Assembly (NCBI RefSeq): GCF_016919245.1
Contig: NZ_JAFEJA010000002.1
Coordinates: forward strand, 808,501-872,500
Source: Streptomyces zhihengii
GTDB lineage: Bacteria; Actinomycetota; Actinomycetes; Streptomycetales; Streptomycetaceae
Length of the DNA: 64,000 nucleotides
Reading direction: 5' to 3'
The notes below the pieces were generated by a model, which did no database searches, was not told the origin of the DNA, and was given only the letters and a program-made list of their open reading frames with translations. Of the stretch, positions 1 to 7,930 are shown piece by piece. The stretch's first letter is position 1; each line of letters opens with the position of its first letter. A program made the translations under genes and the position numbers.

Positions 1-2
1 AC

Positions 3-809
3 GAACCACCCGGTGACACCGAGGGGTCCGTGCGCGGGGCCACCTGCCTCTACGCCGTCTACGACCCCGTCACCGCCCGCTGCCTGCTGGCCAGCGCCGG
101 CCACGCGCCGCCGCTGCTCGCCGCCGCCGGCGGCACCACCGCGGCGGTGGACATGCCCACCGGACCGGCGCTCGGACTGGACGGCGCGCCCTTCGAGCCC
201 GTCGAACTGGAGCTGGGCCGGGGCGACATGCTGGCGCTCACCGCCGGATCGCTCGCCGGGGACGGGACGGCCGGCACGGCACCGGTGGCGGAACACCTCC
301 GCCGGGCCGCGGCCGAGCCGGCGCGCCCCGTGCCGGAGATCGGCCGCACCCTCCTCGTCCCCTTCCTCGCCGACCCGCCGGACGACGACGCCGCCCTGCT
401 GCTCGCCCGGCTCGCCGTGACCCCGGAGGACTCCGTCGCCACCTGGGAGTTCCCGGCGGACGGGAAGGTGGTGGCCGAAGCACGCGCCGAGGTCACCGCC
501 CGGCTCGCCGCATGGGGCCTGGACGAGCTCGTGTTCACCACCGAACTGATCGTCAGCGAACTCGTCACCAACGCCATCCGCTACGCCGGCGGCCCCGTCG
601 GCGTGCGCCTCATCCGCGACCGGCGCCTGGTCCTGGAGGTCTCCGACCCCAGCCAGACCCAGCCCCATCTGCGCCGGGCGCGGCTGACGGACGAGGGCGG
701 CCGCGGCCTGTTCCTGATCGCCCAGCTCACCCACCGCTGGGGCAGCAGGTACACGGCCCACGGCAAGACGATCTGGACCGAGCAGCAACTGCCGCCGGCC
801 GGCGCCTGA
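3..809 (+). CDS. SpoIIE-type PP2C phosphatase with C-terminal HATPase domain (3' part)
   Basis: The frame is open from the left edge, so the N-terminus lies outside the window. The visible 268 residues begin inside a SpoIIE/PP2C domain (GHAPPLLAA, then a DMLALT stretch where the usual metal-binding FTDG motif would be). From about residue 140 there is an RsbW-type HATPase_c domain, with the N-box helix ELVTNAIRYAGG, the LEVSDPS box and the DEGGRGLFLI glycine box. In this family the phosphatase acts on anti-anti-sigma factors and the ATPase domain can phosphorylate the same partners or bind sigma factors. Streptomycetes carry dozens of such proteins, so the partner cannot be named. Several PP2C metal positions look poorly conserved in the visible part (LTAGSLAGDG where FTDGL is expected), so phosphatase activity is uncertain. 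Confidence 0.88.
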   Translation, partial: EPPGDTEGSVRGATCLYAVYDPVTARCLLASAGHAPPLLAAAGGTTAAVDMPTGPALGLDGAPFEPVELELGRGDMLALTAGSLAGDGTAGTAPVAEHLRRAAAEPARPVPEIGRTLLVPFLADPPDDDAALLLARLAVTPEDSVATWEFPADGKVVAEARAEVTARLAAWGLDELVFTTELIVSELVTNAIRYAGGPVGVRLIRDRRLVLEVSDPSQTQPHLRRARLTDEGGRGLFLIAQLTHRWGSRYTAHGKTIWTEQQLPPAGA

Positions 810-893
810 TCCGGGCCGGATACCGGAGTGGCGCGCGGCCGCCGGCTCCGGGGCGGACGGCGGGGTGGACGCCGGGGCGGCGTCCGTGGGCGC

Positions 894-978
894 GATCCGG
901 TGGAGACGGTGGCTCCGGGTGGGCCGTGATCCGGTGGAGACGGTGGCTCCCGGGAGGCCGCAATCCGGTGGAGACGGG
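894..978. repeat. 34-bp tandem repeat, 2.5 copies
   Basis: The core ATCCGGTGGAGACGG recurs at 895, 929 and 963, an exact 34-bp period. The first two full units (894-927, 928-961) differ at only a few positions and the third is truncated at 978. The array lies between the phosphatase stop and the promoter of the LD-carboxypeptidase gene. No stem-loop dominates it. Confidence 0.85.
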
Positions 979-992
979 CCGCGGTCGCCTGC

Positions 993-998
993 CAGAAT
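993..998 (+). promoter_or_regulatory. Probable -10 element of a leaderless transcript
   Basis: CAGAAT ends 7 nt before the ATG at 1006 and no Shine-Dalgarno sequence precedes that ATG. This geometry puts the transcription start at or next to the start codon, a common arrangement in Streptomyces. No clear -35 element is visible. Confidence 0.4.
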
Positions 999-1005
999 CC
1001 GCCGC

Positions 1006-2034
1006 ATGCCCCTGCGCTTCCCCCAGCCCCTGCGTCCCGGTGACCGCGTCGGCGTCACCTCGCCGTCGAGCGGAGTCCCCGAGGAACTGCGCGCGCGCCT
1101 CGCCGTGGCGGTCTCCGAGGTCGGGGCACGCGGATACGAGGTCGTGACCGGTGACTGCATGGACGGCTCCGGCCACGTCAGCGCCCCCGCCGCCGACCGG
1201 GCCCGTGAGCTGACGGCGATGCTGACGGATCCCGGCATCAGGGCCGTGGTCCCGCCGTGGGGCGGGGAGACGGCGATCGACCTCCTGCCGCTGCTCGACT
1301 GGGACGCGCTGCGGGAGGCCGAGCCGACCTGGCTCGTCGGGTACTCGGACATGTCGACGCTCATGACGCCGCTGACCCTGCTCACCGGCACGGCGACGCT
1401 GCACGGCAACAACCTGATGGACACCCCCTACCGGCCGCCCGCGGGGCTGCTGTCCTGGCTGGACGTCGTGGCGGCTCCGCGCGGGCACCGCTTCACCCAG
1501 ATCCCGCCGGGCCGTCACCGTGCCGCGGGCCATGACGACTGGGCCAGCGACCCGGGCGTACGCGACCTCACCCTCGACACCCCCGGCCGGTGGACCAGGC
1601 TGGACGGCGACGGGGACGTGGCAGCGGAGGGGCGTCTGATCGGCGGCTGCATCGAGACACTGAGCAACCTCACGGGCTCGCCGTATCTCGACGTCTCCGC
1701 CTTCGCGCGCGCCGAGGCGCCGGAGGGGCTCCTCGTCTACGTGGAGGCGGGTGGCGACGACGCCCTGGAGATCTGCCGCAATCTCCACGGGATGCGGCTC
1801 GCCGGCTTCTTCGACCATGCGAACGCCGTGCTCGTGGCCCGGTCGCCCGGCGCCGACGCCCCCTCGCTGACCCAGCACGAGGCGGTCCTGGACGCGCTCG
1901 GTTCCCTCGGGGTGCCGATCGTCGCGGACGTCGAGTGCGGGCACGTCCCGCCGTACCTGCCCCTGGTCAACGGAGCCCGCGGGCGGGTGGTGCTCACGGC
2001 GGAGCGCGCCGAGCTGACGCAGACGCTGGACTGA
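1006..2034 (+). CDS. S66 family LD-carboxypeptidase (muramoyltetrapeptide carboxypeptidase-like / MccF-like)
   Basis: This 342-aa protein has the S66 layout: an N-terminal PGDRVGVTSPSS motif, the nucleophile in VGYSDMSTLM (Ser114), and candidate catalytic Glu247 (YVEAGGDD) and His313 (ECGHVPPYLPL). Members hydrolyse the L,D bond at the C-terminus of murein tetrapeptides in the cytoplasm during peptidoglycan recycling. MccF relatives instead inactivate the peptide-nucleotide antibiotic microcin C. No signal peptide is present, which fits a cytosolic enzyme. ATG 1006 is chosen because the family alignment begins here and a -10-like hexamer sits 7 nt upstream; longer in-frame starts would add a repeat-derived tail. 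Whether it is a recycling or an immunity enzyme cannot be told from sequence alone. Confidence 0.9.
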   Translation: MPLRFPQPLRPGDRVGVTSPSSGVPEELRARLAVAVSEVGARGYEVVTGDCMDGSGHVSAPAADRARELTAMLTDPGIRAVVPPWGGETAIDLLPLLDWDALREAEPTWLVGYSDMSTLMTPLTLLTGTATLHGNNLMDTPYRPPAGLLSWLDVVAAPRGHRFTQIPPGRHRAAGHDDWASDPGVRDLTLDTPGRWTRLDGDGDVAAEGRLIGGCIETLSNLTGSPYLDVSAFARAEAPEGLLVYVEAGGDDALEICRNLHGMRLAGFFDHANAVLVARSPGADAPSLTQHEAVLDALGSLGVPIVADVECGHVPPYLPLVNGARGRVVLTAERAELTQTLD

Positions 2035-2086
2035 CGGCCGTCCGGCGCGCGGCGGGGCCGCGCGGGGAGGGGCGGCCGCGGCCATG

Positions 2087-2092
2087 TACGGT
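2087..2092 (+). promoter_or_regulatory. Probable -10 element of a leaderless transcript
   Basis: TACGGT fits TANNNT and ends 7 nt before the ATG at 2100, with no Shine-Dalgarno sequence between. This supports leaderless transcription of the MarR gene. Confidence 0.4.
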
Positions 2093-2099
2093 GCCGGGC

Positions 2100-2576
2100 A
2101 TGAGCGATGAGACCGCGGGAGCGACGCCGGGCTTCCTGGTGTGGCGGCTCTCGATGAAGTGGCGGGTGGCCGTCGACCGGGCGCTGGCGCCGCTCGGGCT
2201 CACCCACGCGCAGTACTCGGTCGTGGCGACCCTGCGGGGGCTCGACCGGTCCGGGATCCGGCCGAGCCAGCGCGAACTGGCCGACCACACCGGGCTGGAG
2301 GCGCTCTACGTCTCCAAGCTGGCCCGTTCCCTGGAGGCGGCCGGGATGGTGGAGCGGACCCGGGACGCCGTCGACAGCCGCGCGGTGCGGCTGGCGCTCA
2401 CCGCGCGGGGGCAGGAGGTCACCGGCCGGGCCGTCGGCATCGTCCACGGGCTGATCGACACCCAGCTCGCCCCGCTCGGCGGCACGGACAGCGAGCGCAC
2501 CGCGGGGTTCGTGCGCGATCTGACGGCCCTGCTGGCCGTCCCCGCGGAGGTCCCGGCGGAACCGCCGACCGGCTGA
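2100..2576 (+). CDS. MarR family transcriptional regulator
   Basis: A 158-aa winged-helix protein. The recognition region is SQRELADHTGLEALYVSKLARSLEAAGMVER (two motif blocks, about residues 59-89), followed by the wing RTRDAVDSRAVRLALTARG with the D-x-R signature of MarR proteins. Flanking N- and C-terminal helices would form the dimer interface. MarR proteins usually repress adjacent transporter or detoxification genes and are released by small aromatic ligands. Here the neighbours are an LD-carboxypeptidase on the same strand and a convergent UPF0261 gene, so no target is obvious. The start is supported by a -10-like hexamer immediately upstream. Confidence 0.92.
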   Translation: MSDETAGATPGFLVWRLSMKWRVAVDRALAPLGLTHAQYSVVATLRGLDRSGIRPSQRELADHTGLEALYVSKLARSLEAAGMVERTRDAVDSRAVRLALTARGQEVTGRAVGIVHGLIDTQLAPLGGTDSERTAGFVRDLTALLAVPAEVPAEPPTG

Positions 2577-2593
2577 CCGGCCGGGCCGGTCAG
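2573..2593 (+). terminator. Hairpin overlapping the MarR stop codon
   Basis: CTGACCGG (2573-2580) pairs with CCGGTCAG (2586-2593) across a 5-nt loop. The stem includes the stop codon. No U-tract follows, as is usual in Streptomyces. Confidence 0.45.
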
Positions 2594-2713
2594 CGCCCCC
2601 GTCAGGCAGGTCGCCCCGCTCTCCGCGGGAGCGTCACCCACGGCCGCCCCCGCCCGGCGGGGGACCGTCACGCACCGGCCGCCCCGGCTCTCCGCGGGGC
2701 CGTCCCGCCCGCG

Positions 2714-4030
2714 TCACGCACCCGCCCCCGGCGCGCCCGGGGGCCCGCCGCGCTCCGCCGTCGGCTCGACCGGTGCCGCCCCCGGGCGGCGCGCCGCGGG
2801 GATCAGCCGGTGCAGCCGGTCCGCGGTGGACCGGCCGAACTCCTCGGTGTTGATGTGGGTGTCGTGGTCCACGACGCGCACCGCGCTGCCCTCCAGCCCG
2901 GCCCGCAGCGCGGTGAACAGGGCCCCGTCCACGGCCGGGTCGTGGTACGGCCCGCCGGGCGCGCCCAGGGTCGACAGCCCGCGCAGCGGTACACACACCT
3001 CCACCGGGCCCCGGGCCGTGCGCAGTTTGGCCGCGATCCGGCGGCCCAGTTCCTCGCACTCCCCGGGCGTCGTGCGGATCACCGAGATCGAGGGGTTGTG
3101 CACCAGCGGGTCGCGGTGGCGCAGGGCGGCGGGGACCGTCTCGGGCGGGCCGAACTTCACCATGTCCAGGGCCCCGAGGCTCACCACCTGCGGTACCCCG
3201 GCGCGCCCGGCGGCGGTCAGCCGGTCCGGGCCGGCCGTCAGGATGCCGCCGACCAGGTCGTCGGCGAGTTCGCTGAGCGTGAGGTCCAGCACCCCGGCGA
3301 AGACGCCCTGGCCCGCGAGGGACTCCAGGGTCCGCCCGCCGGTGCCGCTGACATGGAACACCAGCACCTCGTAGCCGAGTTCGGCGAGGCGGGCGCGGGC
3401 CGCGTCCACGCCGGGGGTGGTCACCCCCGCCATGCTCGCCGCCACCAGGGGCCGGCCGCCCGACGCCAGGGCGGCCGGGTGCAGGGCACGGGGCGAGGCC
3501 GCGAAGCCCTTCGCCATGCCGGCGGCCGCGTCCGCCGCGTTGGCGAGCACCGGGGCCAGCACCGGATTGATGCCGGCGATGTCGACGACGCTGTACATCA
3601 TGGTGATGTCCGACGATCCGACGTAGCGCGCCACGTCGCCCGAGGCCATGGAGGACACCATCAGCTTGGGCACGCCCAGCGGGAGTCCGCGCATCGCGCG
3701 GGTGGCTATGGAGGTGCCCCCGCTGCCGCCGATCGCGAGCACGCAGTGGAGCCGGCCCCGGGCGTAGAGCCGGGAGACGATCTCCGCCGCGCCGTCCGCC
3801 ATGGCGGTCACGGCCGCGCCGCGGTCCCCGGCGGCGCGCAGCGCCTCCGGGTCCGCCCCCGCCGCACGGGCCACGTCCTCGCCGGGCACGTCGGCGGCGA
3901 TCCGGGGTGTGCCGAGCGCGCCGGTGTCGACGACGAGCACCTCGACCCCCTGGCCGAGCAGCCGCTCCCGCAGCCAGCCGTACTCCACACCCTTGGTGTC
4001 CAGCGTCCCCACCAGCACGACTGTCGCCAT
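2714..4030 (-). CDS. UPF0261 / Tm-1-like ATP-binding domain protein
   Basis: A 438-aa protein opening with ATVVLVGTLDTKGVEY, the hallmark start of the UPF0261/Tm-1-like family. Glycine-rich nucleotide-binding segments follow (IGGSGGTSIATRAM, then VFHVSGTGGRTLE). In plants, the tomato Tm-1 protein of this fold binds a viral replicase; bacterial members are of unknown or poorly defined biochemistry and may bind nucleotides. The start at ATG 4030 is where family similarity begins; an upstream in-frame extension would cross the neighbouring terminator region. It is monocistronic here, converging on the MarR gene and separated from the xylose transporter by a strong hairpin. No catalytic function is claimed. 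Confidence 0.85.
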   Translation of the reverse strand: MATVVLVGTLDTKGVEYGWLRERLLGQGVEVLVVDTGALGTPRIAADVPGEDVARAAGADPEALRAAGDRGAAVTAMADGAAEIVSRLYARGRLHCVLAIGGSGGTSIATRAMRGLPLGVPKLMVSSMASGDVARYVGSSDITMMYSVVDIAGINPVLAPVLANAADAAAGMAKGFAASPRALHPAALASGGRPLVAASMAGVTTPGVDAARARLAELGYEVLVFHVSGTGGRTLESLAGQGVFAGVLDLTLSELADDLVGGILTAGPDRLTAAGRAGVPQVVSLGALDMVKFGPPETVPAALRHRDPLVHNPSISVIRTTPGECEELGRRIAAKLRTARGPVEVCVPLRGLSTLGAPGGPYHDPAVDGALFTALRAGLEGSAVRVVDHDTHINTEEFGRSTADRLHRLIPAARRPGAAPVEPTAERGGPPGAPGAGA

Positions 4031-4143
4031 GGCCCGTACTGTTCGCGACATCCGGCCCGTCGGCAAGAGTGCCCGCACACCCCGTGCCCCGCCCACCACC
4101 GTGACCCCGGCGTCGCCCCGGGCACGCCCCGTCGCCCCGGGCA

Positions 4144-4186
4144 CGCCGACGGGGTCCCACCCCCCGTGGGTGGGACCCCGTCGGCG
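4144..4186. terminator. Strong hairpin after the xylFGH operon
   Basis: An 18-bp perfect stem (4144-4161 with 4169-4186; arm CGCCGACGGGGTCCCACC) with a 7-nt C-rich loop. It follows the xylH stop in the minus-strand direction and precedes the UPF0261 gene, so it probably ends the transporter transcript. Confidence 0.8.
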
Positions 4187-4219
4187 TACGGGAGGCCGCC
4201 CGTGTCCGGGCGGCGGACC

Positions 4220-5512
4220 TCAGGCGCGGCCTGCGGTCTTCTGGGTCTTGCGGGTGATGGAGTCGATGACGACGGTGGCGAGGAGGACGCCGCCGGTGAT
4301 CATGTACTGGATCGGGGTGGCGATGCCTTCGAGGGCGAGGCCGTACTGGATCGAGACGATGACCATGACGCCGAGGAGGGCGTTCCAGGTGCGTCCGCGG
4401 CCGCCGAAGAGGCTGGTGCCGCCGATGACGGCGGCGGCGATGACGTTCATGAGGAGGTCGCCGGCGCCGGCGCTCTGGTTGGCGGCGGCGATCTTGGAGG
4501 CCCAGAACAGTCCGCCGACGGCGGCGAAGAGTCCGGCGAGGGCGAAGACGGACACCCGGACGGCGGTGACGTTGATACCGGCGCGGCGGGAGGCCTCGAC
4601 GCTGCCGCCGAGGGCGAAGATCTTGCGTCCGTAGGCGGTGCGGCGGAGCACGAAGTCGGTGATCACGAGCACGGCGAGGAACAGGACCAGGGCCAGCGGC
4701 AGGCCCTTGTACTGGTTGAACATCACCGCGGCGGCGAACGCGATCACCGCGAGGACGACGGTGCGCAGCACGATGTCGGACAGGGGGCGGGAGGGGACGC
4801 CGGCGGTGGCGCGGCGCTTGTTGTCGAGGAAGGAGGAGAGGAAGAAGCCGGCGACGGCGAGGGCGGCGAGGCCGTAGGCGGCGGCGACGTCGGTGAAGTA
4901 GTAGGTGGTGAGCTGTCCGACGACGCCTTCGCCGTCGAGGTTGATGGTGCCGTTCTCGCCCAGGAGCTGGAGCATGAAGCCGAGCCAGAACAGCAGGCCG
5001 GCGAGGGTGACGGCGAACGCGGGGGCGCCGATCTTGGCGAAGAAGAAGCCGTGCAGGGCGCCGATCGCGGCGCCGCTCACGAGGGCGACCAGGACGGCGA
5101 GCCATTCGTTCATGCCGTGGGTGACCGACAGGACGGCGACGATGGCGCCGGAGACGCCGGACACGGAGCCGACGGACAGGTCGATCTCGCCGAGGAGGAG
5201 GACGAAGATGATGCCGACGGCCATCATGCCGGTGGCGACCATGGTCACGGCGATGTTGGACAGGTTCTCCGCGGAGAGGAACTGCCCGTTCATGCTCTGG
5301 AAGATCACCGCGATGACGATCAGGCCGATGACGACCGGGATCGAGCCGAGGTCGCCGGCGTGGAGCTTGCGCCGGAACTCCGACAGGTAGCCCTTCAGGC
5401 CCTGCTCGCGCACCAGCAGGCGGGGGTCGACCGCGGTGACCGCGTCGTGCGCGGCCTCCGGGTTGCCGACCGGCACGTCCGCGGTGGTGGTGGTCTTGTC
5501 GATGCCGGTCAC
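4220..5512 (-). CDS. xylH: Sugar ABC transporter permease, xylose (XylH) type
   Basis: A 430-aa integral membrane protein of the CUT2 family (BPD_transp_2). It has about ten hydrophobic segments, the conserved LLLGEIDLSVGSVSGVSGA stretch near residue 112, and the late EASRRAGINVTAVR and GGTSLFGGRGRTWNALLG cytoplasmic motifs that contact the ATPase. The length, longer than ribose-type permeases, and the N-terminal EQGLKGYLSEFRRKLHAGDLG match XylH proteins. It forms the inner-membrane channel with XylG and receives sugar from XylF. The GTG start overlaps the xylG stop by 4 nt (GTGA), indicating translational coupling. A role in xylose uptake is inferred from family likeness and from the adjacent xylobiose-type locus. 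Confidence 0.9.
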   Translation of the reverse strand: MTGIDKTTTTADVPVGNPEAAHDAVTAVDPRLLVREQGLKGYLSEFRRKLHAGDLGSIPVVIGLIVIAVIFQSMNGQFLSAENLSNIAVTMVATGMMAVGIIFVLLLGEIDLSVGSVSGVSGAIVAVLSVTHGMNEWLAVLVALVSGAAIGALHGFFFAKIGAPAFAVTLAGLLFWLGFMLQLLGENGTINLDGEGVVGQLTTYYFTDVAAAYGLAALAVAGFFLSSFLDNKRRATAGVPSRPLSDIVLRTVVLAVIAFAAAVMFNQYKGLPLALVLFLAVLVITDFVLRRTAYGRKIFALGGSVEASRRAGINVTAVRVSVFALAGLFAAVGGLFWASKIAAANQSAGAGDLLMNVIAAAVIGGTSLFGGRGRTWNALLGVMVIVSIQYGLALEGIATPIQYMITGGVLLATVVIDSITRKTQKTAGRA

Positions 5513-6288
5513 TTCTGGACCTCCGCGTTGCGCGCCGCACGGCGGGTCACGGCGTTGTCCGTGGCACCGGTGATGGCGGAGATGATCTCTTCCTGCGAGG
5601 TCGACTTCACGTCGAACACACCGTTGTTGCGGCCCAGCCGCAGCACCGCGACCTTGTCCGCGACGGCCTTCACATCCGCCATGTTGTGGCTGATGAGGAT
5701 CACCGCGTGACCCCGCTCGCGCAGCCGTTCCACCAGGTCCAGGACCTGCGCGGTCTGCTCCACGCCCAGCGCCGCGGTCGGCTCGTCCAGGATCACCAGC
5801 TTCGGCGCGCCCAGCATCGAACGGGCGATCGCCACCGTCTGACGCTGACCGCCCGACAGCGACGCGATCGGGATCCGCACACTCGGGATCCGGATCGACA
5901 GCGTCTTCAGCAGCTCCAGCGCACGCCGCTCCATCTCCACCTCGTCCAGGACACCGCGCTTGCGCAGCTCCCGGCCGAGGTAGAGGTTGCCGACGACGTC
6001 GATGTTGTCGCACAGCGCGAGGTCCTGGTAGACCGTCGCGATGCCCAGGTCCTGGGCGTCGTGGGGGCGGGTGATGGAGACCTTGCGGCCCTCCCACTCG
6101 ATCGCGCCCTCGTCGATCGGGTGCACACCGGCGATCGTCTTGACCAGCGTGGACTTTCCGGCACCGTTGTCACCCACCAGGGCGACCACCTCACCGGCGT
6201 GGACCTCAAGCTCTACGTCGGTGAGCGCCTGGACGGCACCGAACCGCTTGGAGACCCCGCGCAACGCCAACACGGGCGTAGCGGACAC
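5509..6288 (-). CDS. xylG: Sugar ABC transporter ATP-binding protein, XylG type
   Basis: A 259-aa single-domain ATPase. Walker A is GDNGAGKST, the signature is SLSGGQRQTVAIARSM, Walker B is LVILDEPTAALG and the switch histidine is in LISHNM. CUT2 ATPases are normally tandem duplications of about 500 aa. This one has only one nucleotide-binding domain, as is typical for actinobacterial xylose and related systems, so it should dimerise. Start choice: AAGGAG abuts an in-frame ATG at 6297, leaving no spacing, but lies 9 nt before the GTG at 6288, so GTG is preferred. The ATG would add three residues. It lies between xylF and xylH in one operon. Confidence 0.9.
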   Translation of the reverse strand: MSATPVLALRGVSKRFGAVQALTDVELEVHAGEVVALVGDNGAGKSTLVKTIAGVHPIDEGAIEWEGRKVSITRPHDAQDLGIATVYQDLALCDNIDVVGNLYLGRELRKRGVLDEVEMERRALELLKTLSIRIPSVRIPIASLSGGQRQTVAIARSMLGAPKLVILDEPTAALGVEQTAQVLDLVERLRERGHAVILISHNMADVKAVADKVAVLRLGRNNGVFDVKSTSQEEIISAITGATDNAVTRRAARNAEVQK

Positions 6289-6524
6289 GTGAACCATCTC
6301 CTTCGCCGCCTGACCGGCGGGGATCCCGCACCCCCCGCTGTCTGGGGGCGGCACGGTGGCTGAGCAGTACGAACCGCGTGCGGACGACACCACACGCGAG
6401 TGTCCCCCCGGCATCCCGTCCCCGCAGCGGGGGCTGAAGGACGGAGACGGGACACCGAAAGGCTTCCACGGGACGACAACCGCCCCGGAAGGAACCGGAG
6501 CCTCGGCCCGGTTCCCGCTGTTGG

Positions 6525-7637
6525 TTACTTCAGACCGAGCTCGTCGCACGCCGCCTTGAACTTCGGGGTGCAGATCTCCTGGATCGTGTAGACGCCGTCC
6601 TTGACGACGGTGTCCTTGATGTTCTCCTTGGTCAGCGAGACGACGGGCACCAGGTAGGTGGGGATGCCCTTGGTCGTCGCGCTGTCGACCTTGGAGTCGG
6701 CGAGCGCGGCCAGCGAACGTCCCTGTGCCAGCGCCACGGCCATCTTGGCCGCCGCCTCGGCCTCCGGCTCGTAGGGCTTGTAGACGCTCATGAACTGCTC
6801 ACCCGCGACGATGCGCTGCACACCGGCGAGCTCGGCGTCCTGGCCGGTGACGGGCGGGAGCGGGGTGACGCCGGCGGCCTTGAGAGCGGTGATGATGCCG
6901 CCGGCCATGCCGTCGTTGGCGGAGTACACGCCGACGATCTTGTCCTTGCCGAGGGCCGAGATCGCCGCCTCCATGTTGGCGTTGGCGTTCTCCGGCTTCC
7001 ACTCCTTGGTGTCGTACTCCTTGCCGACGGTGACCTTGCCGTCGAGCTCGGCGTGCGCGCCCTTCTTGAACAGCGCGGCGTTCGGGTCGGTGATCGCGCC
7101 GTTCATCATCACGATCCGGCCGCCCTCGGCCTTGTCGCCCAGGGCCTCCAGCAGCGCCTTGCCCTGGACGTGGCCGACCTCTTCGTTGTCGAAGGAGGTG
7201 TAGGCGTCGATCGGGCCCTCGGCCAGGCGGTCGTAGGCGACGACCGGGATGCCGGCGTCCTTGGCCTTCTTCACACCGCCGGCGATGGCCTTCGAGTCGA
7301 CCGCGTCCACGATCAGCACGTCGACCTTGTTGGTGATCATGGTGTCGACCTGCTGCGTCTGCAGGCTGGCGTCCTGCTTGGCGTTGGCGTAGACGACCTT
7401 CGCCCTGCCCTGGGTGAGGCTGTTGATCTCGGCCTCGATCAGCGGCTTGTCGAACTTCTCGTAGCGGGCCGTCTGGTTCTCCGGGAGGAGCAGGCCGACG
7501 GTGATGTCGTTGCCCTTCTTCTCCGCGGGCTCCTTGGCGCTGTCGCCGGACTCCTTGGCACTGCCGCACGCGGCGAGCGAGACGGCCATGGCCGTGGCGG
7601 CGGCCGCGACGGCGGCACGACGCAGATGTGCGTTCAC
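6525..7637 (-). CDS. xylF: Sugar ABC transporter substrate-binding lipoprotein, XylF type
   Basis: A 370-aa protein with a lipoprotein signal: basic N-terminus, hydrophobic core and lipobox SLAAC with the lipidated Cys24. The mature part is a type I periplasmic-binding fold (ITVGLLLPENQTARYEK, VDVLIVDAVDSKAIAGG, DAGIPVVAYDRLAEG, VYSANDGMAGGIITALKAAG), matching the D-xylose-binding XylF group. It would capture monosaccharide outside the membrane and deliver it to XylGH. The GTG start has a GGGAGG ribosome site about 11 nt upstream. A gap of about 240 bp separates it from xylG; no ORF is seen there, so differential expression of the binding protein is plausible. Confidence 0.9.
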   Translation of the reverse strand: MNAHLRRAAVAAAATAMAVSLAACGSAKESGDSAKEPAEKKGNDITVGLLLPENQTARYEKFDKPLIEAEINSLTQGRAKVVYANAKQDASLQTQQVDTMITNKVDVLIVDAVDSKAIAGGVKKAKDAGIPVVAYDRLAEGPIDAYTSFDNEEVGHVQGKALLEALGDKAEGGRIVMMNGAITDPNAALFKKGAHAELDGKVTVGKEYDTKEWKPENANANMEAAISALGKDKIVGVYSANDGMAGGIITALKAAGVTPLPPVTGQDAELAGVQRIVAGEQFMSVYKPYEPEAEAAAKMAVALAQGRSLAALADSKVDSATTKGIPTYLVPVVSLTKENIKDTVVKDGVYTIQEICTPKFKAACDELGLK

Positions 7638-7680
7638 GATTGGGGGACCCTCCCTGACATGGCCGACTGGGCGGCCGAGG

Positions 7681-7740
7681 TAGGGGAAGTCAACTCGGCG
7701 TGAAGTCCGACGTCAAGAAGTGAATTGTTAACGAGATGGA
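7681..7740 (-). promoter_or_regulatory. Upstream region of xylFGH
   Basis: This is the most AT-rich stretch upstream of xylF. On the minus strand it reads GTTAACAATTCACTTCTTGACG; the TTGACG at 7716-7711 could be a -35 element, but no convincing -10 follows. The GTTAAC/AATTC segment could hold a repressor site. Both ideas are weak. Confidence 0.3.
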
Positions 7741-7875
7741 AAAGGCTGCGTTCCTTCAGTAGTGGCACGCGAGGCGGCCCCGGGGGCCTCTGGTATCGGC
7801 CAGGGGGGTGCACGAGTGGGAAAATGCTTCAACTCTTGAAGTCAGGGCGGATCTTGGGGCGTCTGCTCGCCGATA

Positions 7876-7923
7876 CGCCGGAGGGGCGGCCGGGACCGAG
7901 TGGTCCCGGCCGCCCCTCCGGCG
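7876..7923. terminator. Very strong hairpin after the LacI gene
   Basis: A perfect 22-bp stem (7876-7897 with 7902-7923) closes a 4-nt loop, immediately past the LacI-type gene's stop on the minus strand. It also lies just upstream of the xylF promoter region, so it insulates the two units. Confidence 0.85.
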
Positions 7924-7930
7924 GCTCCGG

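Noticed and set aside
1006..2034. Microcin C self-immunity (MccF) gene tied to the peptide-export cassette
   Set aside because: S66 motifs fit both MccF and murein carboxypeptidases, but the gene is 17 kb from the cassette and the precursor there is not a microcin C-type heptapeptide.
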